Source: Pseudomonas sp. HN11 (GTDB lineage Bacteria; Pseudomonadota; Gammaproteobacteria; Pseudomonadales; Pseudomonadaceae). Taken from it: DNA of 64,000 bases. Both the position numbers and the translations under genes were made by a program. The DNA lies in the NCBI RefSeq assembly GCF_021390155.1, contig NZ_CP089985.1, positions 2,367,001 to 2,431,000 of the forward strand, given 5' to 3'. Below are positions 27,502 through 36,247 of this stretch, in pieces; positions within the stretch are counted from its first letter, which is position 1; every line of letters starts with the position of its first letter. Under the pieces are notes generated by a model. The model did not search any database. It was not told where the DNA came from and worked only from the letters and a program-made list of their open reading frames with translations.

Positions 27502-27954
27502 ATGAGCGAATTGATCACCAGCGTCACCACCCAGAGCCTCACCGAACTGCTGCAGGAAGCCGGCTACCGGGTCAACCAGACTGAACAAAATGGCATCGTG
27601 CAATTGCTCAGCGCCAGCCAGGGCATCGGCTTTGCCGTGCGCTTCGGCAACCCGGCAGCGGAGCAGGGCAACTATGTGGATTTCACTTACAGTTGCGCGC
27701 TGCGGGTCCAGGGTGAATTGCCCGAAGGTCTGGCCCAGGTGTGGAACGCATCCCGACGTTTTGCGCGGTTGTCGGTGCAGGGCGAATTCCTGTTGATGGA
27801 AATGGACGTGGTGGTGGCCGGTGTCGGTGCCACACACCTGCGCAGCCAATTGGAATTGTGGGACCGTCTGTTGCAGGAATTCATCGTTTACCTGCGTGAA
27901 TACAGCCAGCAGGCCGCGCAGTTGCAGGCTGAAACCGAGGCCCCGGTATTGTGA
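27502..27954 (+). CDS. YbjN-like domain protein
   Basis: This 150-aa cytoplasmic-looking protein resembles the YbjN family, a fold related to type III secretion chaperones (GYRVNQTEQNGIVQLLSAS ... YVDFTYSCALRVQG). The start at 27502 follows AGGGAAGAA. Its TGA stop overlaps the GTG start of the isomerase gene as GTGA, showing tight coupling. The chaperone-like fold in a secretion operon makes a role in handling an exported partner attractive, but this is inference. Confidence 0.7.
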   Translation: MSELITSVTTQSLTELLQEAGYRVNQTEQNGIVQLLSASQGIGFAVRFGNPAAEQGNYVDFTYSCALRVQGELPEGLAQVWNASRRFARLSVQGEFLLMEMDVVVAGVGATHLRSQLELWDRLLQEFIVYLREYSQQAAQLQAETEAPVL

Positions 27955-28892
27955 AGAAACCAACCCTGATGGTCGGCGCGGGTGCGCTGGCTTTGCTGGT
28001 GGTGGCGGTGGGCTTGAGCCTGCGACCGGGCAGCGACCCGGTGGCGGCGCAGCAACCGGCACCGGTGATCAACCCTGTATCGGCTGGGCCGGCGGTGGCC
28101 CGCCTGGGCAATCAGCAGATCGACCTGACGGAGCTGAAAACCGTGCTGGCCAGCCTGCCTGCCGAGTCCCGCGAGCAATTGCGCGGCAACCGTGGTGCGT
28201 TGGAAACCTGGATCCGTTCACGTCTGGCGCAAAAGGCCGTGCTCGAACAGGCCGACGCCCAGGGCTGGCGCCAGCGCCCGGACGTGGAGCAGCAGACCCG
28301 CGCCGCCGCCGAGCAGATCGTGTTTCGCGACTACATGCTCTCGGTCAGCCAGGTGCCGGCCGATTACCCCAGCGCGGCGGAGTTGCAGCAGGCCTATGAC
28401 AGTGGCAAGGCGCAATGGGTGACGCCGCCGCTGTATCGGGTGAGCCAGATCTTCCTCGCGGCAAATGACCCGCAAACCGTCGACAGCGTGCGCCGCCAGG
28501 CCCAGGAACTGAGCCGTCGTGCCCAGGCTGCACCGGGTGATTTCGCCGCCCTGGCCACGCAGTTTTCCCAGGACACCGACTCCGCCGCGCGCGGCGGTGA
28601 CTCGGGCATGCAACCCTTGCAACAGCTGGTGCCGGAAGTGCGCAATGCCGTGTCGCGCCTCAAGGTCGGCGCGGTGTCGGACGTGGTGCAGAGCGCGGCC
28701 GGGTTTCATGTGCTCAAGCTCACCGGCCAGCAACCGGCGCGTACCGCGACCCTCGACGAACTGCGCGAGCGCTTGACCCAGGCCCTGCGTGTCCAGCGTC
28801 AGGAGCAGATCGCCAAGGCCTACCTCGAAGGCATGCTCAACACCGCCACCCTGAGTATCGACGGCGCCGAGCTGAACAAGGCGCTGGAGTAA
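27951..28892 (+). CDS. PpiC-type (parvulin) peptidyl-prolyl isomerase, membrane-anchored
   Basis: This 313-aa protein starts with GTG, overlapping the previous stop by 4 nt. One N-terminal membrane helix (LMVGAGALALLVVAVGLSL) anchors a periplasmic SurA/PpiD-like chaperone region. A parvulin domain at about residues 160-265 has the usual signatures (LYRVSQIFLA, FAALATQFSQD, AARGGDSGM, VGAVSDVVQSAAGFHVLKL). It probably helps fold the giant exoprotein or the outer-membrane components while they cross the periplasm. P. aeruginosa has a PpiC-type gene (PA0699) at the same place. Confidence 0.9.
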   Translation: MKKPTLMVGAGALALLVVAVGLSLRPGSDPVAAQQPAPVINPVSAGPAVARLGNQQIDLTELKTVLASLPAESREQLRGNRGALETWIRSRLAQKAVLEQADAQGWRQRPDVEQQTRAAAEQIVFRDYMLSVSQVPADYPSAAELQQAYDSGKAQWVTPPLYRVSQIFLAANDPQTVDSVRRQAQELSRRAQAAPGDFAALATQFSQDTDSAARGGDSGMQPLQQLVPEVRNAVSRLKVGAVSDVVQSAAGFHVLKLTGQQPARTATLDELRERLTQALRVQRQEQIAKAYLEGMLNTATLSIDGAELNKALE

Positions 28893-28943
28893 CCCGCGTC
28901 AACCCGCATTGGATGCACAGACCGACAAGACAGGGAGTCTCCC

Positions 28944-29921
28944 ATGGCATTTCTAGAACCGTCTGCCCCCCAGGGGCCGTCCTCTTATCGCGCTACAGGC
29001 GAAGGGCGCAGCAACTGGCTGGCCCTGGCCCATGAGATCGACCCGGAGGTGGCGCGCTACTTTCTGGTGAGCGCGCGCTGCGGCTGCTTCATGCAGGCGG
29101 CGCGCAGCCTGAATATCAAGGCGACGCTGTTGCGCAAGCGCCTGGCGCAGTTGGAAGAACATTTACGGCATTCGCTGTTCACCTACCAGAGCAATGGCCT
29201 GGTGCTCAGTCGCGATGGCCAGCAGTTGCAGGCCCAATTGATTGCCCTGGCCCATGAACGGCGCTTGCCGGTCACGGAGCAGCCGTTGATTCGTCTGGCA
29301 GTGGCCGAACCGATCCTGCACGACATCCTTGGTCGCGACCTGATCGCTTTGTTGCGGCGCAATGCCAGCGTGCGCCTGGAGATCATCTCCATCGACAGCC
29401 AGTTGTCGCTGCAGGCGGTGGATGTGGATGTGGTGCTGTGGTTGTCGGATACCGAGGGGCCTGTGCCCGGACCGAGCTTTGCTACCGAGCCGCCGCGGGC
29501 CTTGGCGCGCTTGCAGTATTTGCCGCATATCGCCAAGCGTTATTCGCGGTTGACGACACGGCCGGACAGTGTGGAAGACCTCGACGACTATATGCTGGTG
29601 CAATGGCAGCCCGACGCGCAGGTAGGTGCGCTGCAGGCCTGGAACCAGGTGGTGCAACAGCGCCTGGCGGCGGTGGTGCAGGTGCATGCGTATTCGTTGA
29701 TGCTGGAGATGATTCGTTGTGGCGCATGCATTGGCTTGCTGCCGCATTACATGAGCAGTTTTGACCGGGGCTTGGTGGCGTTGCCGGGGTTGTTGACCGA
29801 GAGCATGCAGCGGCAGGTGTGGCTGGCGGTGAATGCGCAGGTGGGAGATGTGGAGGCGGTGCGGATGATGGTGGAGTTGATCATCGGCACCTTTGAAGGC
29901 CGACGCGAGTGGTTTGATTAG
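28944..29921 (+). CDS. LysR-family transcriptional regulator at the end of the pdt operon
   Basis: This 325-aa protein has a winged helix at about residues 36-95 (YFLVSARCGCFMQAARSLNI ... RLAQLEEHL), preceded by about 35 unusual residues, and a LysR effector-binding domain (about 115-310). It is in the same direction as the operon, 51 nt after the isomerase gene, with an AGGGAG ribosome site. P. aeruginosa PA0701, also a LysR gene, ends the equivalent region. Its stop overlaps the next gene's stop tail-to-tail by 4 nt. Confidence 0.88.
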   Translation: MAFLEPSAPQGPSSYRATGEGRSNWLALAHEIDPEVARYFLVSARCGCFMQAARSLNIKATLLRKRLAQLEEHLRHSLFTYQSNGLVLSRDGQQLQAQLIALAHERRLPVTEQPLIRLAVAEPILHDILGRDLIALLRRNASVRLEIISIDSQLSLQAVDVDVVLWLSDTEGPVPGPSFATEPPRALARLQYLPHIAKRYSRLTTRPDSVEDLDDYMLVQWQPDAQVGALQAWNQVVQQRLAAVVQVHAYSLMLEMIRCGACIGLLPHYMSSFDRGLVALPGLLTESMQRQVWLAVNAQVGDVEAVRMMVELIIGTFEGRREWFD

Positions 29922-30784
29922 CGTTGCAGCACGCCGCGAAAAGTCGCGCTCAAGGCACGCAGTGTTTCCCGTGAGCGCACATCGGCGATGCGGCTGTGAA
30001 GTACCACCTCACTCACGGGCAAGGCGGGCAATCCGTATTGCTCGCTCACTTCCACCGCACCCGCCGGTGCCACGCGGTGGGCGAGGGCCGCCACGCCGAG
30101 CCCGGCGCTGACGGCGGCACCCACGGCCATGACGCCACCGCCGACGAACACTTCGGTCCAGTCGATACGTGCCTCATCCAGTGCGCGTGTGGCCAAGTGT
30201 CGAACGCCGCAGGGGGCGGCCATCGTCGCCATGCGCAGGGGCGTGCCGGGGCTGTGTTGCCAGGTGGGGGCGGCGAACCAGCCAAAGCGTTCCACCGCCA
30301 GCACTTCGCCGTCCTGGCGGTCGCCCTCGTTGCGCACGATCACGGCGTCCAGCTCATTGCGGTCGAAGGCGGCGACCAAGTCGCGGGAAGAAGCGATGCG
30401 CACTTCGAGGATCACCAGTGGGTCGTAAGCGGCCAGGCGGCTGAGCCAGGTCGGCAAGTCGGGGCCGGCCACGTGGTCGCTGATGCCGATTACCAGGCGT
30501 CGCAGCGTGTGGCTGCTCATGTCGCCCAAGGCGCGTTCATGGGCATTGAGGAGGGCGCGGGCGGCAACGATGAATTGCTCGCCGTGGGGGGACAGCCGCA
30601 CATGACGCGGCGTGCGTTCGAGCAGGCGATAACCGAGGCGTTCTTCCAGGCGTTTGAGCTTGAGGCTGATCGCTGCCTGGGATGTGTCGAGGGCCTCGGC
30701 GGCGCGGGTGAAACTGGTGAAGTCGGCCACCAGCACAAAGGCTTGGACGGTGTCGATATCCAGCGGTTTGGGTGCGTCAGTCAT
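29918..30784 (-). CDS. LysR-family transcriptional regulator
   Basis: This 288-aa protein has a classical LysR N-terminus (VQAFVLVADFTSFTRAAEAL ... SLKLKRLEERLGYRLL) and a C-terminal effector domain. It diverges from the DUF4865 gene at 30878 with about 93 bp between starts. LysR/DUF4865 neighbours are common in Proteobacteria, so it probably regulates that gene (inference). Confidence 0.92.
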   Translation of the reverse strand: MTDAPKPLDIDTVQAFVLVADFTSFTRAAEALDTSQAAISLKLKRLEERLGYRLLERTPRHVRLSPHGEQFIVAARALLNAHERALGDMSSHTLRRLVIGISDHVAGPDLPTWLSRLAAYDPLVILEVRIASSRDLVAAFDRNELDAVIVRNEGDRQDGEVLAVERFGWFAAPTWQHSPGTPLRMATMAAPCGVRHLATRALDEARIDWTEVFVGGGVMAVGAAVSAGLGVAALAHRVAPAGAVEVSEQYGLPALPVSEVVLHSRIADVRSRETLRALSATFRGVLQR

Positions 30785-30877
30785 ATTGGATCCTTATCGC
30801 ACATATATCGGCTGATATCTTGTTGAAATCATCGCCGCTGCGCAAGCTGAACGTTCAACTTGCACAGGAGTTCGTCC

Positions 30878-31426
30878 ATGTTTGCCAAACAATACTCACA
30901 TCGCTTGCCTGCCGATTACGACATGGGCGTGATCCGCCGGCGTGCCGCGCAATTGGGGCCGTTGTGGGATAACACCGAGGGCTTGCTGTTCAAGGCGTTT
31001 ATCGCCCAGGAGCATGGCGGCAATGTGTATTCGTCGGTGTACCTGTGGACCGACCCGCCGCAGGCTGCTGATTTCCTGCTGGGTGAGCGCTTTCAGAAGG
31101 TGCTCGACAGCTTTGGACGGCCGCATATCGAGAGCTGGTTGCCGTTGGATGTACAGCGTGGCCCGGCGCGGGACGCGCTAAGCTTGTATCGCGAGGAGTG
31201 GGCACTGGAGCCCGGGGCGGACCGCATCGCAATATTGGCCGAGGAGAAACGGCGCAATCAGCAGGTGGCGGGTCGCAGTGACACGTTTGCAGTGTTCCTG
31301 GTGCTGGATGTACAGGCCTGGCGGTTGGTTCGGTTTACGTTGTCGGCCGCAGCGTTGGACGCGGGGCATCAAGGCACGGGTTATCAGGTGCTGTATCTGG
31401 CACAAGGCGTTGCACCCCAGCGATAA
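30878..31426 (+). CDS. DUF4865 family protein
   Basis: This 182-aa protein matches the DUF4865 family by its start (MFAKQYSHRLPADYDMGVIRRR) and WTDPPQAADFLLGERF. The family has no established function; the fold suggests a small-molecule monooxygenase-like or ligand-binding alpha/beta protein. CAGGAG at 30865-30870 sets the start at 30878. It is divergent from the LysR gene at 29918. Confidence 0.85.
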   Translation: MFAKQYSHRLPADYDMGVIRRRAAQLGPLWDNTEGLLFKAFIAQEHGGNVYSSVYLWTDPPQAADFLLGERFQKVLDSFGRPHIESWLPLDVQRGPARDALSLYREEWALEPGADRIAILAEEKRRNQQVAGRSDTFAVFLVLDVQAWRLVRFTLSAAALDAGHQGTGYQVLYLAQGVAPQR

Positions 31427-31471
31427 CTGCGCCAGTCTTGAGGCCTTATTTTTGGTCTCAAGCAATCATCC

Positions 31472-32062
31472 ATGCGCACCACTCGTTTGACGCTCATCTG
31501 CCACGCCGTCACGCCTCTGCAAAAGCAGGGGCGTTTTCCCGATGACGAGGCGGTGGCGATGGATTGGCAAGGCAAGGCGTTGTCACTGGCTGATCGCTAC
31601 AAGAAAACCCGGCGACTGTTATGTGGGCCTGAGGCCAGGGCACGGCAGACGGCGGGATTGTTCGGCGATGACGGGGCGGTCGACCCCGCGCTGCGCGATG
31701 CTGATTTTGGGCAGTGGACGGGCCAGGACATCAGCCAGCTGGCGAGTGGCGAGCTGGACACTTGGCTCACCGACACCACGTGCGCGCCCCATGGTGGCGA
31801 ATCGGTGGAGCAGATCTGCCTGCGGGTGGGTGGGTGGATGAAAACCCTAGAATCCCAGCCCGGTCATGTCGTGGCCGTCACCCATCCTTTTGTGATCCGT
31901 GCCGCTATGTGGCACGTCATGCAGTTTCCGCTGTCGATTTTTTACCGGGTCGATGTCGACCCCTTGTCCGCCACCGAGCTGCGTTTCAACAACGTCTGGC
32001 GCCTGCGCCTGGAAACTCACGCCTGGCCACCTGAACATGGCAAAATCCACGCCCCGCAATGA
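31472..32062 (+). CDS. Histidine phosphatase family protein next to cobF
   Basis: This 196-aa protein has the phosphoglycerate-mutase-like fold of histidine phosphatases. The catalytic motif, normally RHG, reads CHA (LTLICHAVT). The nucleophilic His11 is kept, but the usual phosphate-binding Arg is Cys. A second Arg (GPEARARQTAG) and a late His (VVAVTHPFVIRAA) are present. It lies 9 nt upstream of cobF, so a role in corrinoid metabolism similar to CobC alpha-ribazole phosphatase is possible. The altered motif leaves activity uncertain. Confidence 0.82.
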   Translation: MRTTRLTLICHAVTPLQKQGRFPDDEAVAMDWQGKALSLADRYKKTRRLLCGPEARARQTAGLFGDDGAVDPALRDADFGQWTGQDISQLASGELDTWLTDTTCAPHGGESVEQICLRVGGWMKTLESQPGHVVAVTHPFVIRAAMWHVMQFPLSIFYRVDVDPLSATELRFNNVWRLRLETHAWPPEHGKIHAPQ

Positions 32063-32071
32063 GAGCAACCC

Positions 32072-32827
32072 ATGAAACGCATCCTGATCATCGGCATTGG
32101 CGCCGGCAACCCTGACTACATCACGATGCAGGCTGTGAAGGCGCTCAACCGCACCGACGTGTTTTTCCTGATGGACAAGGGCCAGAGCAAAGACAAGTTG
32201 ATCGACCTGCGCCGCGAGATCTGCGAGACCTACATCACCGAGCCCGGCTACCGTTTCGTCGAGGCCAGTTGCCCCGAGCGGGTGCGTGGCGATATCGACT
32301 ACACCACCGCCGTGCAGGACCTCAACCGCGACAAGCAGCAGACCTTCGAACGCATGATCAACGAAGAAATGGCTGACGGTGAAGTCGGCGCTTTCCTCGC
32401 CTGGGGTGACCCTGCGTTGTACGACAGCACCATTCGTATCTTGCAGGCGATCCTGGCCAGTGGTCGCAGTGTATTTGAATTTGAAGTGATCCCCGGCATC
32501 ACCAGTGTGCAGGCCCTGGCAGCCCAGCACAAAGTGGCGTTGAACCGCATTGGCAAGTCTGTTGAGATCACTACCGGGCGCCGCTTGGCGGCGGGGCAGG
32601 CGAGTGATGCCGACACTTTGGTCGTGATGCTCGACGCCGAAGACTCCTACCGCACCCTGGCCGATCAGGACATGGATATCTATTGGGGCGCCTACCTGGG
32701 CACGCCGGATGAGATCCTGATCAGCGGCAAGGTCGGTGAAGTCGCAGAAGAAATCGAACGGGTGCGCAAGGCGGCGCGCCTGGAAAATGGCTGGATCATG
32801 GACACTTATCTGTTACGCAAACCTTGA
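32072..32827 (+). CDS. cobF: Precorrin-6A synthase (deacetylating) CobF
   Basis: This 251-aa SAM-dependent methyltransferase belongs to the aerobic cobalamin pathway. It methylates precorrin-5 at C-1 with loss of acetate to give precorrin-6A. The N-terminal glycine-rich motif (IIGIGAGNPDYITMQAV), the GDPALYDSTIRIL segment and PGITSVQALAA are typical of CobF and of tetrapyrrole methylases. Length is normal. It forms an operon with the preceding phosphatase gene (9-nt gap) and is followed by a secreted esterase gene after 11 nt. No cobalamin riboswitch is visible upstream. Confidence 0.96.
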   Translation: MKRILIIGIGAGNPDYITMQAVKALNRTDVFFLMDKGQSKDKLIDLRREICETYITEPGYRFVEASCPERVRGDIDYTTAVQDLNRDKQQTFERMINEEMADGEVGAFLAWGDPALYDSTIRILQAILASGRSVFEFEVIPGITSVQALAAQHKVALNRIGKSVEITTGRRLAAGQASDADTLVVMLDAEDSYRTLADQDMDIYWGAYLGTPDEILISGKVGEVAEEIERVRKAARLENGWIMDTYLLRKP

Positions 32828-32838
32828 GGCCACGTCCC

Positions 32839-33558
32839 ATGTTCAAACTGTTTGCCCTGGCACTGACGCTTGTCGTCGGCACTGCTCATGCCGACGATAC
32901 GCTGCACACCGATTTGCCGTTGTCGTACCTGGAACAAACCCAGGGCGATGCGCGCAACCAGCCGCTGGTGATTTTCCTGCACGGGTTTGGCAGCAACGAG
33001 GAAGATCTGTTCGGCATCAAGGATGCGCTGCCCTCCACTTGGACTTACTTGTCGGCCCGTGCGCCGATGCCAGTGGACTCCCACGGCTATCGCTGGTTTA
33101 CCAAGATTCCCGGCAACGGCGATTACGATGGTGAGACGGCGGATCTGCAACGCAGCTCCCAGTTGATCGAAGACTTTGTCGGCAAAGCCACCGCCAAGTA
33201 CCACACCCAGCCGGATCGGGTGTTCCTGGTGGGTTTCAGCCAGGGGGCGATCATGTCCTACGAGGTGGGCCTGCGCCGGCCGGAACTGCTGCGCGGCATT
33301 GCGGCGTTGAGCGGCAGCGTGCTGCCGGTGCTCAAGGCTGAACTGAAGCCGGATGCGTCATTGGGCAAATTGGCGATTTTTATCGGCCATGGCACCTTGG
33401 ACCAGGCGCTGCCCTATGTGTCGGGGACGCGGGCGAATGAAGTGTTGACGGGGTTGGGGTTGAAGCCGGAGTTTCATGGGTATCCCGGCATGCCGCATAC
33501 CATCAGCGAGGCGGAAGTGCAGGACCTGAAAGCCTGGTTGGAAAAGAGCCTGAACTGA
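32839..33558 (+). CDS. Secreted alpha/beta hydrolase (carboxylesterase/phospholipase type)
   Basis: This 239-aa protein has a signal peptide (MFKLFALALTLVVGTAHA) and an alpha/beta-hydrolase domain of the phospholipase/carboxylesterase type. The triad is readable: Ser134 in GFSQG, Asp188 in GTLDQALP and His220 in GMPHTIS; LHGFGSNEED forms the oxyanion region. It probably hydrolyses short esters in the periplasm. The start MFKLF at 32839 is preferred because residues encoded upstream overlap cobF. Confidence 0.9.
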   Translation: MFKLFALALTLVVGTAHADDTLHTDLPLSYLEQTQGDARNQPLVIFLHGFGSNEEDLFGIKDALPSTWTYLSARAPMPVDSHGYRWFTKIPGNGDYDGETADLQRSSQLIEDFVGKATAKYHTQPDRVFLVGFSQGAIMSYEVGLRRPELLRGIAALSGSVLPVLKAELKPDASLGKLAIFIGHGTLDQALPYVSGTRANEVLTGLGLKPEFHGYPGMPHTISEAEVQDLKAWLEKSLN

Positions 33559-33569
33559 CCGCCGTAGGG

Positions 33570-34124
33570 TTATTTGCCGCCGGTAATCTGCTTCACCAAC
33601 GCCGCATGCCCCTTGGCATCATCCGCCCGCGAAATCGCCTGGATCACCAGCAGGTGATTACCCGAACCACCGAGGAACGTGGAGTTCAGCGTTTTGCCGC
33701 CGCCTTGGGTGGCGGTGCTGTCCACCTGGCGCAGGCCGAGGCCTTTGAACGTCAGTTTCTTCTCGCTCTGTTTCTTGAAGTCAGGCAGTGCGGCGTTCTG
33801 GTCCTTGACGAACCCGGCCACGGCGCCGTCCAGGAATTGCGCGTCGTTGTCGCCGATGGTTACTCCGTCGTTACGTACGGTTTCGGCGACGATCACTACA
33901 CTTTTCGTGGTCTGGTTGGCATACATCGTACCCTGGGTGTCAGCGGTGCCATCCTCGGCCTTGCCATCTGGCAGGGTGTCGGCGGCGTAGGCTTTGGGCA
34001 GGTTGAAGGTGAACTTGCCACCCAAGGTGGAGATGGTTTGCGTGGTCGGCTTGGACGCGGCAAATGCACTACCAGCGGCCAACGCGAGGGTTAGAATGAC
34101 GGCGGTCTTGGTGAAAGTGGCCAT
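33570..34124 (-). CDS. Uncharacterised periplasmic protein, possibly DcrB-like
   Basis: This 184-aa protein has a clear signal peptide (TKTAVILTLALAAGSAFA) and a small alpha/beta domain (GGKFTFNLPKAYAADTLPDG ... LLVIQAISRADD) reminiscent of DcrB/PsbP-like lipoproteins, though it lacks a lipobox Cys. Function unknown. It is convergent with the esterase gene (11 nt between stops) and monocistronic. Confidence 0.75.
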   Translation of the reverse strand: MATFTKTAVILTLALAAGSAFAASKPTTQTISTLGGKFTFNLPKAYAADTLPDGKAEDGTADTQGTMYANQTTKSVVIVAETVRNDGVTIGDNDAQFLDGAVAGFVKDQNAALPDFKKQSEKKLTFKGLGLRQVDSTATQGGGKTLNSTFLGGSGNHLLVIQAISRADDAKGHAALVKQITGGK

Positions 34125-34196
34125 GAAGCGCTCCGGGGGTGAACGAAATTGCGCCGTATTCTGTCAGAATTTTCGCAAAATCGTTCATCCGTAGCC

Positions 34197-36005
34197 TCAC
34201 ACCTTGTCGGACTCTTCCTCAAGTCGGTCCATCTCAAACAGCCGCGCCAGTTCTGCCCGGGCTTCCTGGGCGGTTTGCATCACTTTGGCGGCGTCGTCGT
34301 ACACCGCGTGTTGCGCGGCCAGCACCTGCAGGTCGTGGTTCTTGAAGCGGGTGATGCGCGCATCGGCCTGGGCCTGGCTCAAACCGAGGCCGACCAACGT
34401 GCGGCGGCTCATTTCCAGGCTGGAGTAGAAGGTCTCGCGAATCGGTGACGCGTCCAGGTCCACCAGGCGGTGCACGTGTTGGCGGTTACGTGCGCGGGCG
34501 ATGATCTTCATGTGTGGGTAGAGGTTGCGCACCAGTTCGGCGGTCTTGATGTTGATTTCCGGGTCGTCCATGGCGATCACGAAGAACTCCGCCTGGTCGA
34601 CTTTGGCTGCGTGCAGGATCTCGGGGCGTTGCGGGTCGCCGTAGAACACCGGCATGCCGCCGAAGCTGCGGGTCAGCTCGATGGTTTCCACTGAGGTGTC
34701 CAGGGCAATGAACGAGATGTTTTGCGCGCGCAGGATCCGCGCGACGATCTGGCCCATACGGCCCATGCCGGCGATGACCACGCGGGGCGCGTCGCTTTCG
34801 ATGGTGCGGTATTCCTCGGGCACTTCCATCGGCTTGACCTTGGGCTTGAACAGCTTTGGGCACACCAGCAACAGCAGCGGCGTAACAGCCATGGAGAGGG
34901 TGATGGTCAGTACCAGGATGTCGTACAGATGCGGCTCGAACAGGCCCTGATCGCGACCGATCTTGAACACCACGAAGGCGAACTCACCACCGGCCGCCAG
35001 CACCACACCCAGACGCAGGGCGCTTTCGCGATTGAGATCACCGACCATACGGCCCACGGCGTACAGCAGGGGGAGTTTCAGGCCGATCAGCAGCAGCGTC
35101 AAGCCGATCACCACCAGCGGCGAGCTGAGCAACAGGCTGAGGTTGGCACCCATGCCCACGCTGATAAAGAACAGGCCCAGCAGCAGGCCCTTGAACGGTT
35201 CGATCTGGGATTCCAGTTCGTGGCGGTATTCCGAGTCCGCCAGCAGCAGGCCGGCGAGGAACGCGCCGAGGGCCATGGACACGCCCACCAGTTCCATCAA
35301 CCAGGCCGTGCCAATCACCACCAACAGCGCGGTGGCGGTGGACACTTCGCGCAGGCCGGTCTTGGCGACGATGCGAAACACCGGCCGCAACAGGTAGCGT
35401 CCGCCGATGATCACCACCGCAATGCTGCCGAGAATCTGCAACACATGCTGCAGGCCCTGTGCTTCGGTGGTCGGGTGATCGCTGCCGGCCAGCAGCGGCA
35501 CCATGGCGATCAGCGGGATCGCGGCGATGTCTTGGAACAGCAGAATCGCAAAGGCCAGGCGGCCGTGGGGCTGGTTCAGCTCCTTGCGCTCGGCCAGGCT
35601 TTGCAGGCCAAACGCGGTGGACGACAGCGCCAGGCCCAGACCGAGCACGATCGCACTGTTCCACGACTGGCCAAACAGCCACAACGCCACCACGCCCATC
35701 ACCAGGCCCGTGAGCAGGACCTGCGCCAGACCGACGCCGAATACGGCCTTGCGCATCACCCATAACCGCTTGGGCGACAATTCCAGGCCGATGATGAACA
35801 ACAGCAACACCACGCCCAGTTCGGAAAATTGCGCGACGCTTTGCGGGTTGCCCACCAAACCCAATACCGAGGGGCCGATGATCACACCGGCGAACAGATA
35901 GCCCAGCACCGCGCCCAGTTGCAGGCGCTTGGCCAGGGGTACCGTCAGCACAGCGGCGAGCAGGAACACCACGGCTGCTTGTAACAGGTTGCCTTCATGG
36001 GGCAT
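34197..36005 (-). CDS. Kef-type monovalent cation:proton antiporter (CPA2) with RCK domain
   Basis: This 602-aa protein resembles KefB/KefC. Residues 1-380 are a multi-helix CPA2 transporter domain (VLGYLFAGVIIGPSVLGL, LFIIGLELSPKRLW, FAILLFQDIAAIPLIAM with the key Asp). A TrkA-N/RCK nucleotide-binding domain follows (VVIAGMGRMGQIVARIL). It would move K+ or Na+ in exchange for H+, with gating by glutathione adducts if truly Kef. The start at 36005 is supported by CTGGAG 6 nt upstream; a start at 36032 adds 9 residues without a good ribosome site. Confidence 0.92.
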   Translation of the reverse strand: MPHEGNLLQAAVVFLLAAVLTVPLAKRLQLGAVLGYLFAGVIIGPSVLGLVGNPQSVAQFSELGVVLLLFIIGLELSPKRLWVMRKAVFGVGLAQVLLTGLVMGVVALWLFGQSWNSAIVLGLGLALSSTAFGLQSLAERKELNQPHGRLAFAILLFQDIAAIPLIAMVPLLAGSDHPTTEAQGLQHVLQILGSIAVVIIGGRYLLRPVFRIVAKTGLREVSTATALLVVIGTAWLMELVGVSMALGAFLAGLLLADSEYRHELESQIEPFKGLLLGLFFISVGMGANLSLLLSSPLVVIGLTLLLIGLKLPLLYAVGRMVGDLNRESALRLGVVLAAGGEFAFVVFKIGRDQGLFEPHLYDILVLTITLSMAVTPLLLLVCPKLFKPKVKPMEVPEEYRTIESDAPRVVIAGMGRMGQIVARILRAQNISFIALDTSVETIELTRSFGGMPVFYGDPQRPEILHAAKVDQAEFFVIAMDDPEINIKTAELVRNLYPHMKIIARARNRQHVHRLVDLDASPIRETFYSSLEMSRRTLVGLGLSQAQADARITRFKNHDLQVLAAQHAVYDDAAKVMQTAQEARAELARLFEMDRLEEESDKV

Positions 36006-36247
36006 TACGAACTCCAGGATCTCTAAAACCAATCAACAAGGGTGTATTAGAGCGCTTTTTACATTTCGAAAATTGTGTTTTTGCTGCATATGAGTGCGAT
36101 AAGGCGCCGTATTAATCAGGTACTGAATGTCCTGGCATCCTATTGGAAGGATGTACAAACAATTCCCAGCGCCATCAAGTGCAAGCCTGCCCACTTCATC
36201 TCCTAGCTTCAGGCTCTTGAGTTTATATTCCTTGGATGGCATGTTTC
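36006..36247. other. AT-rich intergenic stretch between kef-like and higB-like genes
   Basis: About 240 bp that is visibly less GC-rich than the neighbours, with runs of T and A near the kef start. A 69-codon minus-strand frame here has no family resemblance and no good ribosome site. It probably holds the promoters of both flanking genes and fits an acquired toxin-antitoxin segment. Confidence 0.5.

Noticed and set aside
31436..31461. Stem CTTGAGGCC / GGTCTCAAG as a terminator after the DUF4865 gene
   Set aside because: One mismatch in the stem and no T-run after it.
31427..31471. Cobalamin riboswitch ahead of the phosphatase-cobF unit
   Set aside because: The gap is only 45 nt and has no B12-box-like sequence.
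34722..35765. 347-codon + strand frame opposite the antiporter gene
   Set aside because: Gln/His-rich antisense shadow; the opposite strand has clear CPA2 and RCK motifs.
36033..36242. 69-codon minus-strand frame upstream of the kef-like gene
   Set aside because: No ribosome site, no family resemblance; lies in the AT-rich promoter region.
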